The notes below the pieces were generated by a model, which saw only the letters and a program-made list of their open reading frames with translations, searched no databases and was not told the DNA's origin. From NCBI GenBank assembly GCA_963920635.1, contig OY987303.1, positions 21,120,175-21,184,174 on the forward strand: 64,000 bases of DNA, read 5' to 3'. This document shows positions 1-11,880 of the stretch, piece by piece (within the stretch, counting starts at the first letter, position 1; every line of letters starts with the position of its first letter). This stretch comes from Pseudeuparius sepicola. Taxonomy: Eukaryota > Arthropoda > Insecta > Coleoptera > Anthribidae. A program made the translations under genes and the position numbers.

Positions 1-264
1 TTCTGCAATAAATTGTTGAGGTTTATAGACATAAATGGTTGAGTGAACAAAGAGGCGCAACAGCCGTCAAATCTCGTCACCAATAATCCGATCTGGTCCC
101 TGTACAAAGACCGTAAGATTGTCATCGGACCAACCGTGACTGTTGGCGGCGAGATTCGCCGGACGTTGCGTCTTTTATTACATTCCTTCACTCAACACTT
201 TAAAAATGTCAATCTGATCAATAGGTGTCCTTGGTTTTTGATGGAACCTTCTTTTTTCTTTCAG
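1..264 (+). other. me31B upstream intron (3' part) with repeat fragment
   Basis: This is the end of the intron before the first me31B exon in the window. It closes with a pyrimidine-rich tract and an AG at 263-264. About 50-130 resembles sequence near 19400-19470 and 20302-20418 (shared pieces such as GAGGCGCAA and AAATCTCG), so it is a dispersed repeat. The open frame running through it into the exon does not look like helicase and is judged intronic. Confidence 0.6.
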
Positions 265-2341
265 TTGCAAATCAATCAAAGTATTATCTTTTGTAATTCG
301 ACGCAACGGGTCGAACTGCTGGCAAAGAAAATCACCGAGTTGGGTTACTGTTGCTATTACATTCACGCAAAGATGGCTCAGCCGCACCGCAACCGAGTCT
401 TTCATGATTTTAGGGCCGGATTGTGCAGGAACCTGGTGTGCTCGGACCTGTTCACCAGAGGTTGGTTTCAATTTTTTTATATATTTTTTTTTGCATATAA
501 GTAAGCTTGCCACAACTCTCAGTGTTGTGCTGAGGGGACAGATATGCCACACAAATAGCTTGGAAGATTCTAAAATGACTTGTGTTTGACTATATTGGGT
601 GCAAGTTTGAATATTCCACATACAATTGTACGAAATTGAGTAGACTAGTATCACAAAATAAAAAGCTTCGCAACAGAGAATCCTCCTTAAGACTTGTGTC
701 AGAAATAAGCGAATGTCCATTTCAATTTACAGAAAAACAGCCCCTATTTTAAGCATAAATTTGCTTCTAATACAATCTCTTTGTCGTGTAGATTAACGTA
801 AAATTATTAAATAAAATGCACAATGTTTATATCTTAAGAAGATATTTTGCCTAAAAGCGAGTATTCTTTTGACATGTCGCTAAGGAATTGTCTGTATTAC
901 TTGTTAGTCTGCGCTAGTATTGACATATTTGACAGTAGCTTGCTGTTTTTTGTGGGAGGGTACCAAATTTGACAGACGTTGATATTTTTATGCCATGTGA
1001 ACGGTGCTAACCACTGGGTCTACACTGGTGTGTTCTTTGTTCTTGTTCATTGTTGGCATGGCCCATAGACTAGTTTAGCGTTGAGCCTATAGGGGGCGTA
1101 TTTCTTATATTCAATGGCGTATTGAGTCACTTTGCTTCTAAATTTCTGGATGCTTCAAAATTGGTTTCTTATTCACTTTTGCTTTTTTTAAACAATTTCA
1201 AATTATTTTATATTATCTATTATCTCATATTTTGTTAATGAAAAACGCAAAACCAGTTGATAAAACAACTTACTTTCCTTTTACTAGAGGTATACGACAG
1301 AAAATTTGTTGGTAATTTCCATATTTTGAGGATTATGTGTTGTTTTCTTGTACAGGGTGTCAAATTGGACTCTTTGAAAGTTTTTTATAGTTCCCGAAGA
1401 GATATTCAAAAAGTATCTGAAGGTATCCAGTACCTTGTACCATTGTTGTTTATTTGTAAGTTTGTTTATTAGGAATGCCCGCTAACGAATATAGTTGCGG
1501 CTAGGAAAGATATAAGGATGAATAGCCTCTGGGTTTTAGTGTTCTCGAATGTTTCTTAAACATGCCATACCTTTTTGCTTGTGAATATTTTCGATTTCAG
1601 CAACATTCATTCATTTTTTCTTTATTTTTTACAAGAATTCACTGGTGTAAAGATTTTATTTGAGCATCAGTTTTAAAGAAAAAATCCTGTAGTTCAAACT
1701 TGACACATTTATGCTTTTTTTTACACAGATGAATTCTATGCAAATAAACAAAAAATGTTTTCTTGGCTAAATTGAAAATATTCACAAACAAAAAAGTTAT
1801 GGCGCATTTCAGAGACGTGACAAAATGAGAAACTCCCTGTAGCTCCCAAACAAATAAAGATATCAGGATGCTTTTCGAAAATTGAGAACTGGACACCTTA
1901 GCAAGATTTTGTCTCTCTCTTTGGGGAAATAGGAGAAGCCCCCCAATAGTGTCCAATTTGGGACACCTCGTACAAGTTTCAATGCAAGTACGGTTCATCT
2001 GCAGTGAATCATTTAGTTTTGTTAGTATATCCTCGAAGAAAATCTCGCCGGTAAAATTTACAACTGTTTTGCCCCTCCGAATAGGTATCGACGTGCAAGC
2101 AGTGAACGTCGTGATAAACTTTGACTTCCCGAAAATGGCGGAGACCTACCTTCACCGCATAGGCCGTTCCGGTCGTTTTGGCCACTTGGGTATCGCGATC
2201 AACTTAATCACGTACGAAGACAGGTTCTCCCTGCACCGCATCGAACAGGAGCTGGGCACGGAGATCAAGCCGATCCCGAAAGTGATCGATCCGAAGCTGT
2301 ATGTGGCGAAACTCGAAGAGGAAATCGAGGACGAGAAGTAA
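265..2341 (+). CDS. me31B: ATP-dependent RNA helicase me31B/DDX6, last two coding exons
   Basis: DEAD-box RNA helicase of the DDX6/Dhh1/me31B family, which in known members acts in cytoplasmic mRNP granules to repress translation and promote decapping. Two exons are visible: 265-460 and 2085-2341 (stop TAA 2339-2341). The acceptor AG is at 263-264, the donor GT at 461-462 and the second acceptor AG at 2083-2084. The junction is phase 1 and rebuilds a Gly codon. The joined frame gives about 150 residues of the second RecA-like domain. It begins [20 protein letters not shown] and includes [20 protein letters not shown] and the motif VI sequence [11 protein letters not shown]. It ends with the family's short acidic tail (EEEIEDEK). 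The N-terminal RecA domain with the DEAD box lies upstream of the window. The 1.6 kb intron carries a short transposon (1353-1970). The family assignment is very secure; it is not eIF4A, because the DDX6 signature runs unbroken through the C-terminus. Confidence 0.95.
1353..1970. mobile_element. Short CAGGGTG element in the me31B intron
   Basis: About 618 bp bounded by inverted ends: CAGGGTGTCAAATTGGAC at 1353 and, inverted, GTCCAATTTGGGACACCTCG ending 1970. A TA lies immediately outside each end (1351-1352, 1971-1972), as in Tc1/mariner-type insertions. No transposase is visible, so it is non-autonomous. The right-hand interior (AAATAGGA, a GTCC near the terminus) resembles 49690-49743, so 49310-49743 is probably the same family. 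Confidence 0.6.
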
Positions 2342-2618
2342 CGTGCGTGCGACATAAAGATATAAAAGACATCGTTTTATTTAAGTTATGCGAGAGAAAT
2401 ATTTTCGTTTTTTGACTTTTTTTACACGTGGAAAAGTGATTTTTTCGGGAGATTAATGAAAAAGATAGGAAGCGATAATTCGCTTTGGTCTGCTGGTGAT
2501 GTTCGAATTTGCATCGTGAAATGCTTGCAGTTGCAATAATTTGAAATATTTAACAAGTAACACATGCTGGGATTGTTTACCATTTGCCTGTTCTGAAGTA
2601 TTGAAACTATCGACTACC

Positions 2619-2700
2619 TATCGATAATTTCGATACTTCATACTCTATACCATTAAAAATATTGGAAATACCAAAGTATCAATAATAATCAATATCGATA
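2619..2700. promoter_or_regulatory. Pair of TATCGATA (DRE-like) sites
   Basis: Two exact copies of the palindrome TATCGATA at 2619-2626 and 2693-2700, with further GATA/CGATA pieces between. This is the core DREF site of Drosophila promoters. No start of a gene is visible nearby, so function is uncertain; the stretch may be a decayed repeat. Confidence 0.25.
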
Positions 2701-4584
2701 CTTTTCTTGGTATAAATAGTTTGACAGAATTTTGGTATCGAGCAGGCCTAGTCTACCTTTTAAGTTATTAAATCTCTTTGACTGTGATAGTAAGAAAACC
2801 ACTTTGGAGTGAACCATTGGATTATAAAATTTAAAAGCCCCGTATGTTTATTTCAGAAAATCATCCATGTTACCCATGGTTTTCTGAAAGCTTATTGAAT
2901 TTTTTTCAAGCGATCGTAGCTCTCATTTCTTTTGTTCGGAAATGATTGTAACGCTAGAAACCATACATAACATCGAATCTCCGTTTAGCGTTTCAAAAAA
3001 TTTCCGAACTTGATGCATCTTCGAAATTGCTAAAAGCGGGGCATTGGATCGGCGAAAAAAGTGATTGTGGAAGGAGACAGGGACTCCTGAATTAATAAAT
3101 CAAGTGAATAATATCAAATTAATTTGTTTGCGAGGCGCTCTGAAATGTGAGGATGATGGGAGAGCCGAGCGCAGATGTGTGCTCAATAATAATTTGCCGT
3201 GGAGATTCAGAGGTGGCTATGTGACAGCCACCTTTTTTGCGAACTACGTCCAATGTGAATCGATAGATATTTTTATACAGTAATTGACGTATCGCAGGGT
3301 CGTCGCCCCTTTCGGGATGTAACTTCAAAATTTTGTCCAGCGACGGCCAATTTTGTAATTTTTTGTGAGGTGGTATTTTTTTGAAATTGTAAAAATCTGG
3401 GGGGGATAGATCACATGTATGCGAAAACAGATTCTGTAAAGGTTTTCATTTATTGATATTTTTATTTATTTTTCATTTATACATTGGGTAACAAACAACC
3501 TTTGCATACATGTTGCTGTATTTTGTTATAGAAAAAATTTAAAAAAAATGTGAAGAGTATCAAATTTTTTGTTGTAAATCTTGTGCAATAATTCATAAGC
3601 TAAATCTGTTCTTTATTAAGTTTAAACATTGTACCATATTGAATCAATCGTAACATTTTCAGAAATAAAACTCTTCACACAAACAGGCTATTTTCACTTC
3701 TCACCTTTATTTCAAGCTACACAAAGGTTCCACTTTGAAATAAATATGATTTAATGTGAATAAGATAAGTAGCATAGACAAAGCTACACATAGACTGTCA
3801 GAAGCATTGTTGAAATTTCTGCAAGCTACACTAAATATTTTGCATAAAATTTGAGAACTAAATTGAAATGCCTATACCTGAACTTAGTATAGTCCCAAGA
3901 ATTGTAAGACATTGATATACAATTTATCGTGTTTTACTTTGTTTTGGATCCAAAATTAAAGTTTGAAAATTGGGTCTAGCGGGATTTTTTGTGTACGGTT
4001 TCAACAATGCTTCTGACTCATGTAAGTAGGTATACAGTGCTTGGCAGATATATGAAACTTTTTTTTGAAAATCCCCCATCAATTTTGTTGGATGGAAGGA
4101 CAAAGACCCGTAAAGTGAGAAGGTTAAAATAGCTTTGCCACAGAAGCCTCCTTACGGACATGGTGTGAAAGATAAACTAGTTTCCATTTCAATTTACAGA
4201 AAGACTGACAGTATTTTAAGCATAAATTTGGTTTATATGTAAATTTTTAGGTAAAATTAAATAGAATGCACAATGCTCACCTCTAGATATTTTACTTAAA
4301 ATTGAGTTCTTTTGACTAAGGAATTATCGGTATTAGGAAGAAAACGATGCTAACATCGCAGGAATGCTGTCAGGTGATTATAATAATTGACATTTTTGCC
4401 TGTCACCAGAAATGCCCTATCAACAAGAGGCAACTTTCTTTATGTATCTTTTAATATAAGGAATATAGAAAAAAAAGTATTAAAATCTCAAACAGTTAGA
4501 GATAAGAGAATAGTATATTGATAACTAGCACAGAATGGCACTAGTATGACAGTTTGTGGGCACAGGTAGTGATTAATAGCATTT

Positions 4585-4722
4585 GGGCCAGTTTTTAAAG
4601 TCTACACAAATATGCGATGGAATCCATCAATCCAATCACAAGTGCAGAAATTTTTGAACGATCCAATCACATTGCTTTGATGGATTCCATCGCATGTTTG
4701 TGATGACTTGAAAAACTTGCCC
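4585..4722. repeat. Small inverted-repeat element
   Basis: About 138 bp with inverted arms of roughly 45 bp. The left arm begins GGGCCAGTTTTTAAAGTC and continues through GCGATGGAATCCATCAA. The right arm is its near complement, ending CTTGCCC. The size and structure suggest a MITE. The target duplication is not clear. Confidence 0.55.
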
Positions 4723-5479
4723 ATTATATTAAATAAGAAATAAGATTCTTTACCAATTGGCAATATCCAGGGTTAACTATCACCGTTGATTTATCACTCA
4801 GTACAAAAAATTTTACCATATGCGCAGCGCTTAAGAAAACAGAAAAATATGTTTAGATTTTTTTTACGATCTTTAAAAATAGGGTAAAAACCCCAATTTT
4901 CCAGGTAAATCTCCGCCTATAATTACATCATCCAACATAGCTTCGAAACGTACTGCCAACTAGACGTGATTTTCGTGGTGTTGCTGTTGTTTTAGGAAGG
5001 ATGAAAATACCTTTTTACTCAAACTAAAAAAATATATAAATAACAATCAATTTGAATCTGTACAGCCGCAGCTCACCGAGGTTCGCCCGGATTTGCCTTA
5101 GCTTAGTTTGAAATTTGAAAACAGGATATTAATCCCGAAGCTCGGTCCTGAGGTTAGGTAATACTGAATCCTTACCCGTTTTTTGTTTTTGCATTTTCAC
5201 ATAGCAGCACCAAGTATGTACAAAACTACACTTGCGAAACCGCGAAAATTTCCGGATCGGTAGAATCAAATTCGAGTGTTAATGTCGATGTGTATCGAAT
5301 CGATGCATTTAGCTTGTTTGAAGCCGCATCTCTAATGCCTGCGTCACACATCACACTAGCTGCGCTAGTTGCCCACGGAGAGCGTTTGAGAATGTAACCT
5401 GGTGGTATTTCTCAGGTTTGTGTTGGTTTTCGCGGTAAATGCGGTTTCAGTTAGCAATTTTGATCAGCGTCTTCGTGAA

Positions 5480-7660
5480 AATGCCAGAGTATTCGAACGC
5501 CGAGTTCACTGACATGGTTATAATGTACGGGATAGGCAATGAAAGTGCACATCGAGCTGCTGTAGAATACCATATTCGTTTTCCCGATAGGGCACATATG
5601 CCCAATCCACATACCTTCGTGAACGTTATACAACTTTTGCGAAACACTGGTGTATTGCAAGCTCGAAGGGGTGGATCTGGAGGGCAAATGAATATGAACA
5701 ATGTTGAGGCAGTACTTGATTTGGTGGAAGAGGAACCTTCCATAAGCACTATGGCTATTGCAAGGAGATTGTGAATATCTCGGAACAAGGCAAGTAAAAT
5801 AAAACCAATAAAACTGACTTGTACCAAAGACAATCCCATCTGATAGGATTGTCTTTGCTTGTGCCTAATACCCACATGAAATTTAAAATGTAACAATAAA
5901 ATTATTGACAGGCATGGAGGATTCTAAGGGAAAACGGCTTTCACCCTTATCACATACAAAAGGTCCAAGCATTAGAAGCAAATGATTTTCCGGTGAGAAT
6001 GACATACTTGCACTTGGCTATGTGATCGAATCACCAAAGACCCAAACTTTGTTTTCAACATTCTTCACGTATGTACATTTTTACTTACTTAGCTTTTTCT
6101 CTTCCATATTATTATCTTTTTTATTTATTATAAAATTGGCTTTGTAAATCCTAACGCATTCGCCAAAATTGTGGATATTTCTAATTTCTATTTTTTTTAA
6201 AAGACAACAGACGCATTTGGTCCGATGAAAACCCGCATGCTGTTCGGCGGTTTAATTTCCAACGTCGGTTTTCCTTCAGTCTTTGGGCAGGAGTTTATGG
6301 AGATTACTTAATCGGACCATACATTAACCGGAAAATTTAAACACTGAACGATACTTGGATTTTCTGAGAAATGTTTTGTTTGATAATTTGGCACTACAAG
6401 TACTGCATGACATGTGGTTTATGCACGATGGTGCACCAGCACATTTTGCGAGACCTGTTTGTGTCAAAGTCTAGAGAATACTATAAGTCGGCGCACTCGG
6501 CCTTGTGTAAACAAACGTTTCCCCCCTGCCGTCTCCCGCTCCCTCGGCCCGCCGTCATCAGAGTACGGCGATCAATATCTTATTTGATAAGAAAATAAGC
6601 TTATAGACCGGGAGATAGTGACAGATTTTTGGACGTGATTTTACTCAGTATGCCTTGCAAAGGGCATTATGTGGCACATATTCTCACAATAATAAGGTAT
6701 GAATCAGATCAGAGAGTCATCCTGGGTTCTTCATGTGAAAAACTGAGTTTTCAATTATTCGAAGACATGCGTTTTGATATGATTTTATACAGGCTGCCAT
6801 GTGTTTTATAATGAAGTTCAAATAGAAAATTCCTCGGAAAACCAGCATACCGTTAGGGTGGGTCCAAAGGGCTATTATTGCCACGTGATCTTGTATTTTA
6901 ATAATTAATTCTTCCACGTTTCTAAACAGGCTGCCAATGAGAAGTATGCAAGTTCTTGTTATGAAACTGCTGAAGAAAAGATGGCATACCGTTTGCGCAT
7001 ATCCAAGTAGGTACACTTAACATCGAATAAATCGTTTAAATTATTAAATAACATTCGATTTAAACAGTACTTGGACAAGCGTAAAAGGTATGCCATCCTT
7101 TTTTCAGCATTTTCCTAACAAGCACTTGCATACTTCTCCTTGGCAGCCTGTTCAGAAACTTGGAAAAACTAATGATTATATAATAATAGCCCTTTGAACC
7201 CACGCTAACGGTATGCCTATGGTTTTCCGAGGAATTTTCTATTTTGAACTTCATTATAAAACACATGGCAGCCTGACTAAAATCATATCAAAACGCATAT
7301 TTTTCAAATAATTGAAAAGTCAGTTTTTCATATGAAGAACCCAGGATGACTCTCTGGTTCATACCTTATTATTGTGAGAATATGTGCCACATAATGCCCT
7401 TTGCAGGGCATACTGAGTAAAATCACGTCCAAAAATCTGTCACTATCTCCCGGTCTATATGTAGCTGAGAGCGGTTCGAGGCTGATTTACCACCAGTCGC
7501 AAAAAATTGTTGTTTTCTCCGAGAGAACAAAGAAGTGAGCTGACTGATAGTATTCTCTAGACTTTGCCTCTATCACTAGATTTGAATTCAATGGACTTTT
7601 GTATTTGGGGATACATGAAGGCGATTGTGTACGAACAATAAATCGACAACGAGCAGCAGT
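5480..7660 (+). pseudogene. Broken mariner-like transposase (insect HTH plus DDE type)
   Basis: A decayed cut-and-paste transposase in several frames. The N-terminal helix-turn-helix begins MPEYSNAEFTDMVIMYG (5480) and continues to about 5771. The linker is seen near 5912-6000 (VLRENGFHPYHIQKVQAL). A conserved block WSDENPHAVRRFNFQRRFS lies near 6218, followed by GDYLIGPYI. The second catalytic aspartate sits in HDGAPAH near 6428. After an inserted foldback element (6465-7566) the third acidic region appears as LDLNSMDFCIWGYMK near 7570-7620. Stops and frameshifts are frequent, and residues are missing at the insertion junction. The set of blocks matches the insect transposase group with an N-terminal DUF4817-type HTH. 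It is not functional as read. Confidence 0.8.
6465..7566. mobile_element. Foldback element inserted in the transposase
   Basis: About 1.1 kb with mirrored ends, CAAAGTCTAGAGAATACTAT at 6465 and its complement ending 7566. Inside are long inverted arms of about 400 bp (6600-7019 against 7060-7462) around a short AT-rich centre with ATTCGATTTAAAC. No transposase is visible. It interrupts the transposase relic between its HDGAPAH block and its LDLNSMDF block. The exact target duplication cannot be separated from the repeat. Confidence 0.7.
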
Positions 7661-9867
7661 TACGGGAACAACCAAGAGGTCCCCACCAGATTTAGAAAAT
7701 GTGAATGTTGTGTAGTGTTGTGTGACTTTTAATGTAAAAAAGCAAGAAAACAGAAAATGGTGGTGGTATCCTGGAAATGTCATTCAGGTAGGTGTTTCAT
7801 AGGCATTCTACATGTTCCTTAGAAAGTAATCGTTTTCAAAAGGAAATCGAAATTTCGTGGTGAATCCCAATAAATTGATAGACGTGGCAACGCCGCGTTA
7901 TTTCACTACCTGTCCCCCTGTCACTACCATTGACATAGGTACAGAATAAGTAGCTTTACTCCTTAGTCTGTGACATAGGTGAAATTTTGAACACGTCACG
8001 CGGGCGTCCATAGGCGGCGTTTTTTGAGGGGTTTTAAACAATTTGAAAAAAAATTTTTAGGCTTAAGACAAATGTTAGAAAATTTTTGAAAATTTATTTT
8101 AGTCTAATTTTTCTTTATCTACCATAGAATTGTTTGTACTAAGTGATAGTTAACCCAGTATACGACTGACAAATAATTCCCGACGCGAGGTGTCGCTAGC
8201 ATTTGCCCCCTATTACGAGGATTGGGAATAAACTCAAGGCGTGTCGAAAACTGTACAAAACAACTTTGCATAGCTTGGTGCTCCATTGCGGCGTACAGCT
8301 TCCATCTGTTAGGTGGTGGCAGCAAAAGACATTCGGCTGATAGTTTAGCATGAATTAATCTGTCTTTTCGGTTCTGTAATGAATCGTCAGGATCACACTG
8401 TGACCTCTGCACATATATAATAATCTCTGGGGTTCTCCGGAATAGGCATGTAAGCAGCACCATTGGGGGCATCCAGTGACCAATACCGAAACTATGACGG
8501 GAGAACTTCAGGCTATCAGCCGTAGATGGCAGTATGTAACGTGCCAAGAACTTTGCATTAAAGTACCATGTAGCGGTGATTACCAGCATTCTAATCAGTA
8601 CACATGGTGCTTACAGCTTACTCACTTGAATACACAGCAGTCAGATATCTTCTCAATACTATATTCACTGCCACAGGCAAGTGCTGCAAATCATATGATT
8701 GGAAAATTAACATTCCATGCGAGTTATACACTATTCTTTTTCTAAGGCAGTTATTATAAGTGTCAGAGTTCAAATTTGGTCGTTTTAGTACTTTTATAAT
8801 TCAAATATCTTCAACATGAACAAGTAGATATTAAATTGAAGACAAATAATGTTAACAAAATATTATATATATATATATATATATTTATTTATTTATTTAT
8901 TTATTTACAATATTAAGTGATAGAATATTATAGTAGTATTTAAGTTGTAAAAAATCGTTAGAACAATTTCTGGAATTAAATTTTCTTCCGTCGCAATTGT
9001 AGCTTCCAAAATATGCGGAAGTGTCTATTCAACATCAACTATAGGCAAACACCAGTATTTACAATATTACATTTTTTATGCGGCCCGTGCAGTGGCGCAA
9101 CCAGAAATTATTGTCAGGGGGGGCTGGTTCACAAAGTTCATTGTTAAGAATTGCGCCGCTGGCGAAAATTTTCAAATTTTCAAGGTCAAACACTTTTAAT
9201 GAACTAAAAAAAATTAAGTAACCTAATATTAGCAAACAGTATTAGGCAACTGATAACTGATTGTAGTTTTTTCTTTGTTAACTGTGGAACCATAATGATA
9301 ATAATAATAACTATGCAGTAACTGTAAGAAGTGTAGGTAAAAATATAAGTTAGTGCCTATATAAATTTATTGCCACATCCTATAAATTAACATGTCCTCT
9401 CAAAGGGCCAAATGTAGAATACAGATCGGTAGGTATCTTCCTATAGAAATTTATTAATGCGCCGCATGCGAAATTTTTTAGAAATTATGAGGACAAACAA
9501 TTTAATTGAGGCGTAGAAAATTGTAAAGTTACATCACCATGATATATTTCCTCTTCTTTTTTTCTCAATGGGAAGGGTTTGAACGCTCAACCCCCCCCCC
9601 CTTATCTACGGCCCTGCCGTATATGAAGGACAGTAGAAAACAGAAGGCCAGGCGTATATAATTATTCAGGTGAGATTAGTTTTAAGTTCGGCGCAGGTTT
9701 GGTTAGGTTTTAAGGCCCGCGGCGCAAAGCGCGTGCGCGTGTGACTTGTGTTTCTGTCATTGATTGAGGAATCTTCCATCGACGGTTTCTGTTCTGTGCC
9801 GACTGCCGGCCAGACAACTAATCTTTCGCTACTAATAGTACAGGAGCATAATGTATTCCGTGGGGCC
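7661..9867. other. Intergenic region, no supportable gene
   Basis: AT-rich sequence. The frames at 8119-8745 on both strands show no recognisable domain. A simple repeat lies at 8862-8907. Around 9088 there is a short AGTGGCGCAAC repeat also seen at 12510 and 15925. Confidence 0.45.
8862..8907. repeat. Microsatellite (AT)n then (TTTA)n
   Basis: A run of about ten AT units (to about 8883) passes directly into about six TTTA units. It is a compound simple repeat. Confidence 0.9.
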
Positions 9868-10261
9868 TTTTGTGAAGGGAAGTTGAGACTATGTGATGTG
9901 GAATCTTTTTATTGTATGCTACGTAATGGCGTATTACCGGGTGTTTACCTTCGAGTTGCGCTGTTTGGTTTTTATGACGTCATAAATCCAATATGGCCAC
10001 CAAACAAGACATTTATTCATTCCATCAAGAATAACTTCTTCCAGAGGACTGACACGCAAAATGTTCATAGAACATTTTCTATTGTCTATTGTGCATGAGC
10101 AGACGAACAAATTTAGTAATTATAAATTTTTCCATATCTTCTACCGTTTACGAGTTATGATCCTTTATATATGTCAACACTTATATGCAACAAACATTAC
10201 AAATAGAGTCATTACAATGGCACAGCTTACCCTAACATTAAGCTGTGACAATGGTATGAAA

Positions 10262-10656
10262 CACGATAAACTTACCCACGGTATGTCATTACGCATCTTG
10301 TGACGCGTCAGTTGCGAGTCAGAATGTCTTGTCTGCGGCATGCAGCAATCGATTTTTTGGCAAGATTATTGTCCTTGGGAAATAATCTATAGTACTTAAT
10401 TTCCGTTCCCTTACTGTTTCTGTTATTATTTGGACAAACGCTGACTGCACATCCCGGCATTTCTGGCCTATTTTAAAGCACTGTCGAGCTGGACTGGCAG
10501 TTGTTTACACTTTTTTCTTGACACATTAAACTGTAAATTATAAAAAATCGTAAAACACAACCGCATTTTGAATTCGTGACTCGCAACTGACGTAGATGCG
10601 CAGATTTGCCTTGTTTTCGGATTCGTTACTGACATACCGTGGGTAAGTATATCGTG
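10262..10656. mobile_element. hAT-like non-autonomous element, copy 1
   Basis: 395 bp with inverted ends CACGATAAACTTACCCACGG and, mirrored, CCGTGGGTAAGTATATCGTG. It is flanked by a perfect 8-bp duplication GTATGAAA (10254-10261 and 10657-10664). The length of the duplication is the hAT hallmark. The uninterrupted sequence GTATGAAACACAC survives in the opposite arm of the host palindrome near 11905-11920 (inverted), which shows the pre-insertion site. A second copy lies at 59165-59634. Confidence 0.8.
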
Positions 10657-10683
10657 GTATGAAACACACTTTGATAATACATA

Positions 10684-11880
10684 CAGGGTGTCCGGGTTAA
10701 TAATTCTCCAAATAGCAACTTACACATGTCATATTTCGGGCCAAAATATAACGATTGAGGCTAACATGCTTTAATAGTTAATAATTTTTTAAGAGTGCAG
10801 GTCGTTGAAATTCCTTTTTTAAAATTGAATTATGGCTAGATCTCCCAAAATAATGAAGCTGCTGAACTGAAATTTGTTTCGAATGTTGGAGTTAGGTGTT
10901 TTGGGGCACATATTTTGCTAATTTCAACGCAAACAGTTGATTTGTTATGAAACATGAGTGCCTCTTTGTTGCAGATTGAAAAGATGCACTAAAATGATGG
11001 ATCTACAACAACAAAAAGGGAACCACAAAAAAGTTACGAGTAAAAGCTCCATAAAAAAAAAGCGCAAGTGAGGCCCTCTGTGAGATACATAGAAATTGGC
11101 ATCTTCAGCTTAGCTGCAAATTGCATCGAAGACCAATAATTAATAGTAAATGCCCCCTCCCCCGCACAAGCATGTGGTTGCTTCTGGGATACTCCTAGTT
11201 TAGAGTATTGTGACGGTGAGAATTATTATTATTATTCGTCCAAAACTACAACTGCAAAATTTCAGTTCAGCAGCTTAATTATTTTGGGAGGTGTAACCAT
11301 AATTCAATTTAAAAAAATGAACTTCAACGCCCTGTATCTCTTAAAGAAACAACATTTCTATTAAAGCATATTATTGGCCTCATTCGTTATATTATTTTCG
11401 TCCGAAATATGTGTATGTGTAGTGTAGTTGCTATACAATAGAATAGAACTTTATTAACTAGTTTGTACAAAAGTACAATTTAGTACGTCATTATGCACAT
11501 ATACAGTATATAAAAATACATATACGTTCAACAAGCAGTCTTATGACTAACAGGAATAAAAACAGATATATAAATGAAAAAACCTACATCCACACAGTCA
11601 TACAATGATAAAACCACAAGCAATTAATTATCTTAAGACGGTCATTAGTTTCCCCTAAATGATCTCAAGTACAAGTCTTGTCCACTAGCACAGATATATA
11701 CATATGTACAACATCTCTATGTTAACATAGCTAGCGTCCAAACGCAGATAATATAATAAAAATAAATTTAATTCATGTCATGTCAGGCTATCGAGCCTTG
11801 GTGATGGTGTCTCCAAATAATCCCGAACCGAATAAAAGCAGTGAGTAACAATTATGGACAATTATTAACCGGACACCCTG
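10684..11880. mobile_element. CAGGGTG element with internal palindrome
   Basis: 1197 bp bounded by CAGGGTGTCCGGGTTAATAA (10684) and its complement ending at 11880, with TA on both outer sides. The interior is partly palindromic: CTCCCAAAATAATGAAGCTG near 10843 mirrors a stretch near 11270-11295. The part from 11430 to 11855 is unpaired and may be a later insertion. No coding capacity is seen. Confidence 0.65.

Larger units (their letters stand above)
2342..5479. other. Intergenic region downstream of me31B
   Basis: The me31B 3' UTR starts here; there is no AATAAA in the first 200 bases. Beyond it I see AT-rich sequence without a supportable gene. It holds two TATCGATA sites near 2619-2700, a small inverted-repeat element at 4585-4722, and repeat-like sequence at about 3700-3900 that resembles 19020-19180 (shared AGCTACAC and CACTAAATATTTTGC). 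Short frames at 3065-3328 show no family features. Confidence 0.5.

Noticed and set aside
43..504. A 153-codon open frame read as one protein
   Set aside because: Only residues from 265 to 460 are helicase. The upstream part is repeat-derived intron and the downstream part runs past the splice donor.
178..720. A 180-codon frame on the - strand
   Set aside because: It lies opposite the me31B exon and intron and has no family features.
7487..7783. A 98-codon - strand frame
   Set aside because: It is opposite the third acidic block of the transposase relic, so a shadow frame.
9748..10098. A 116-codon frame
   Set aside because: It lies in an inverted-repeat arm and has a mirrored counterpart at 11996-12334. 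It is repeat sequence.
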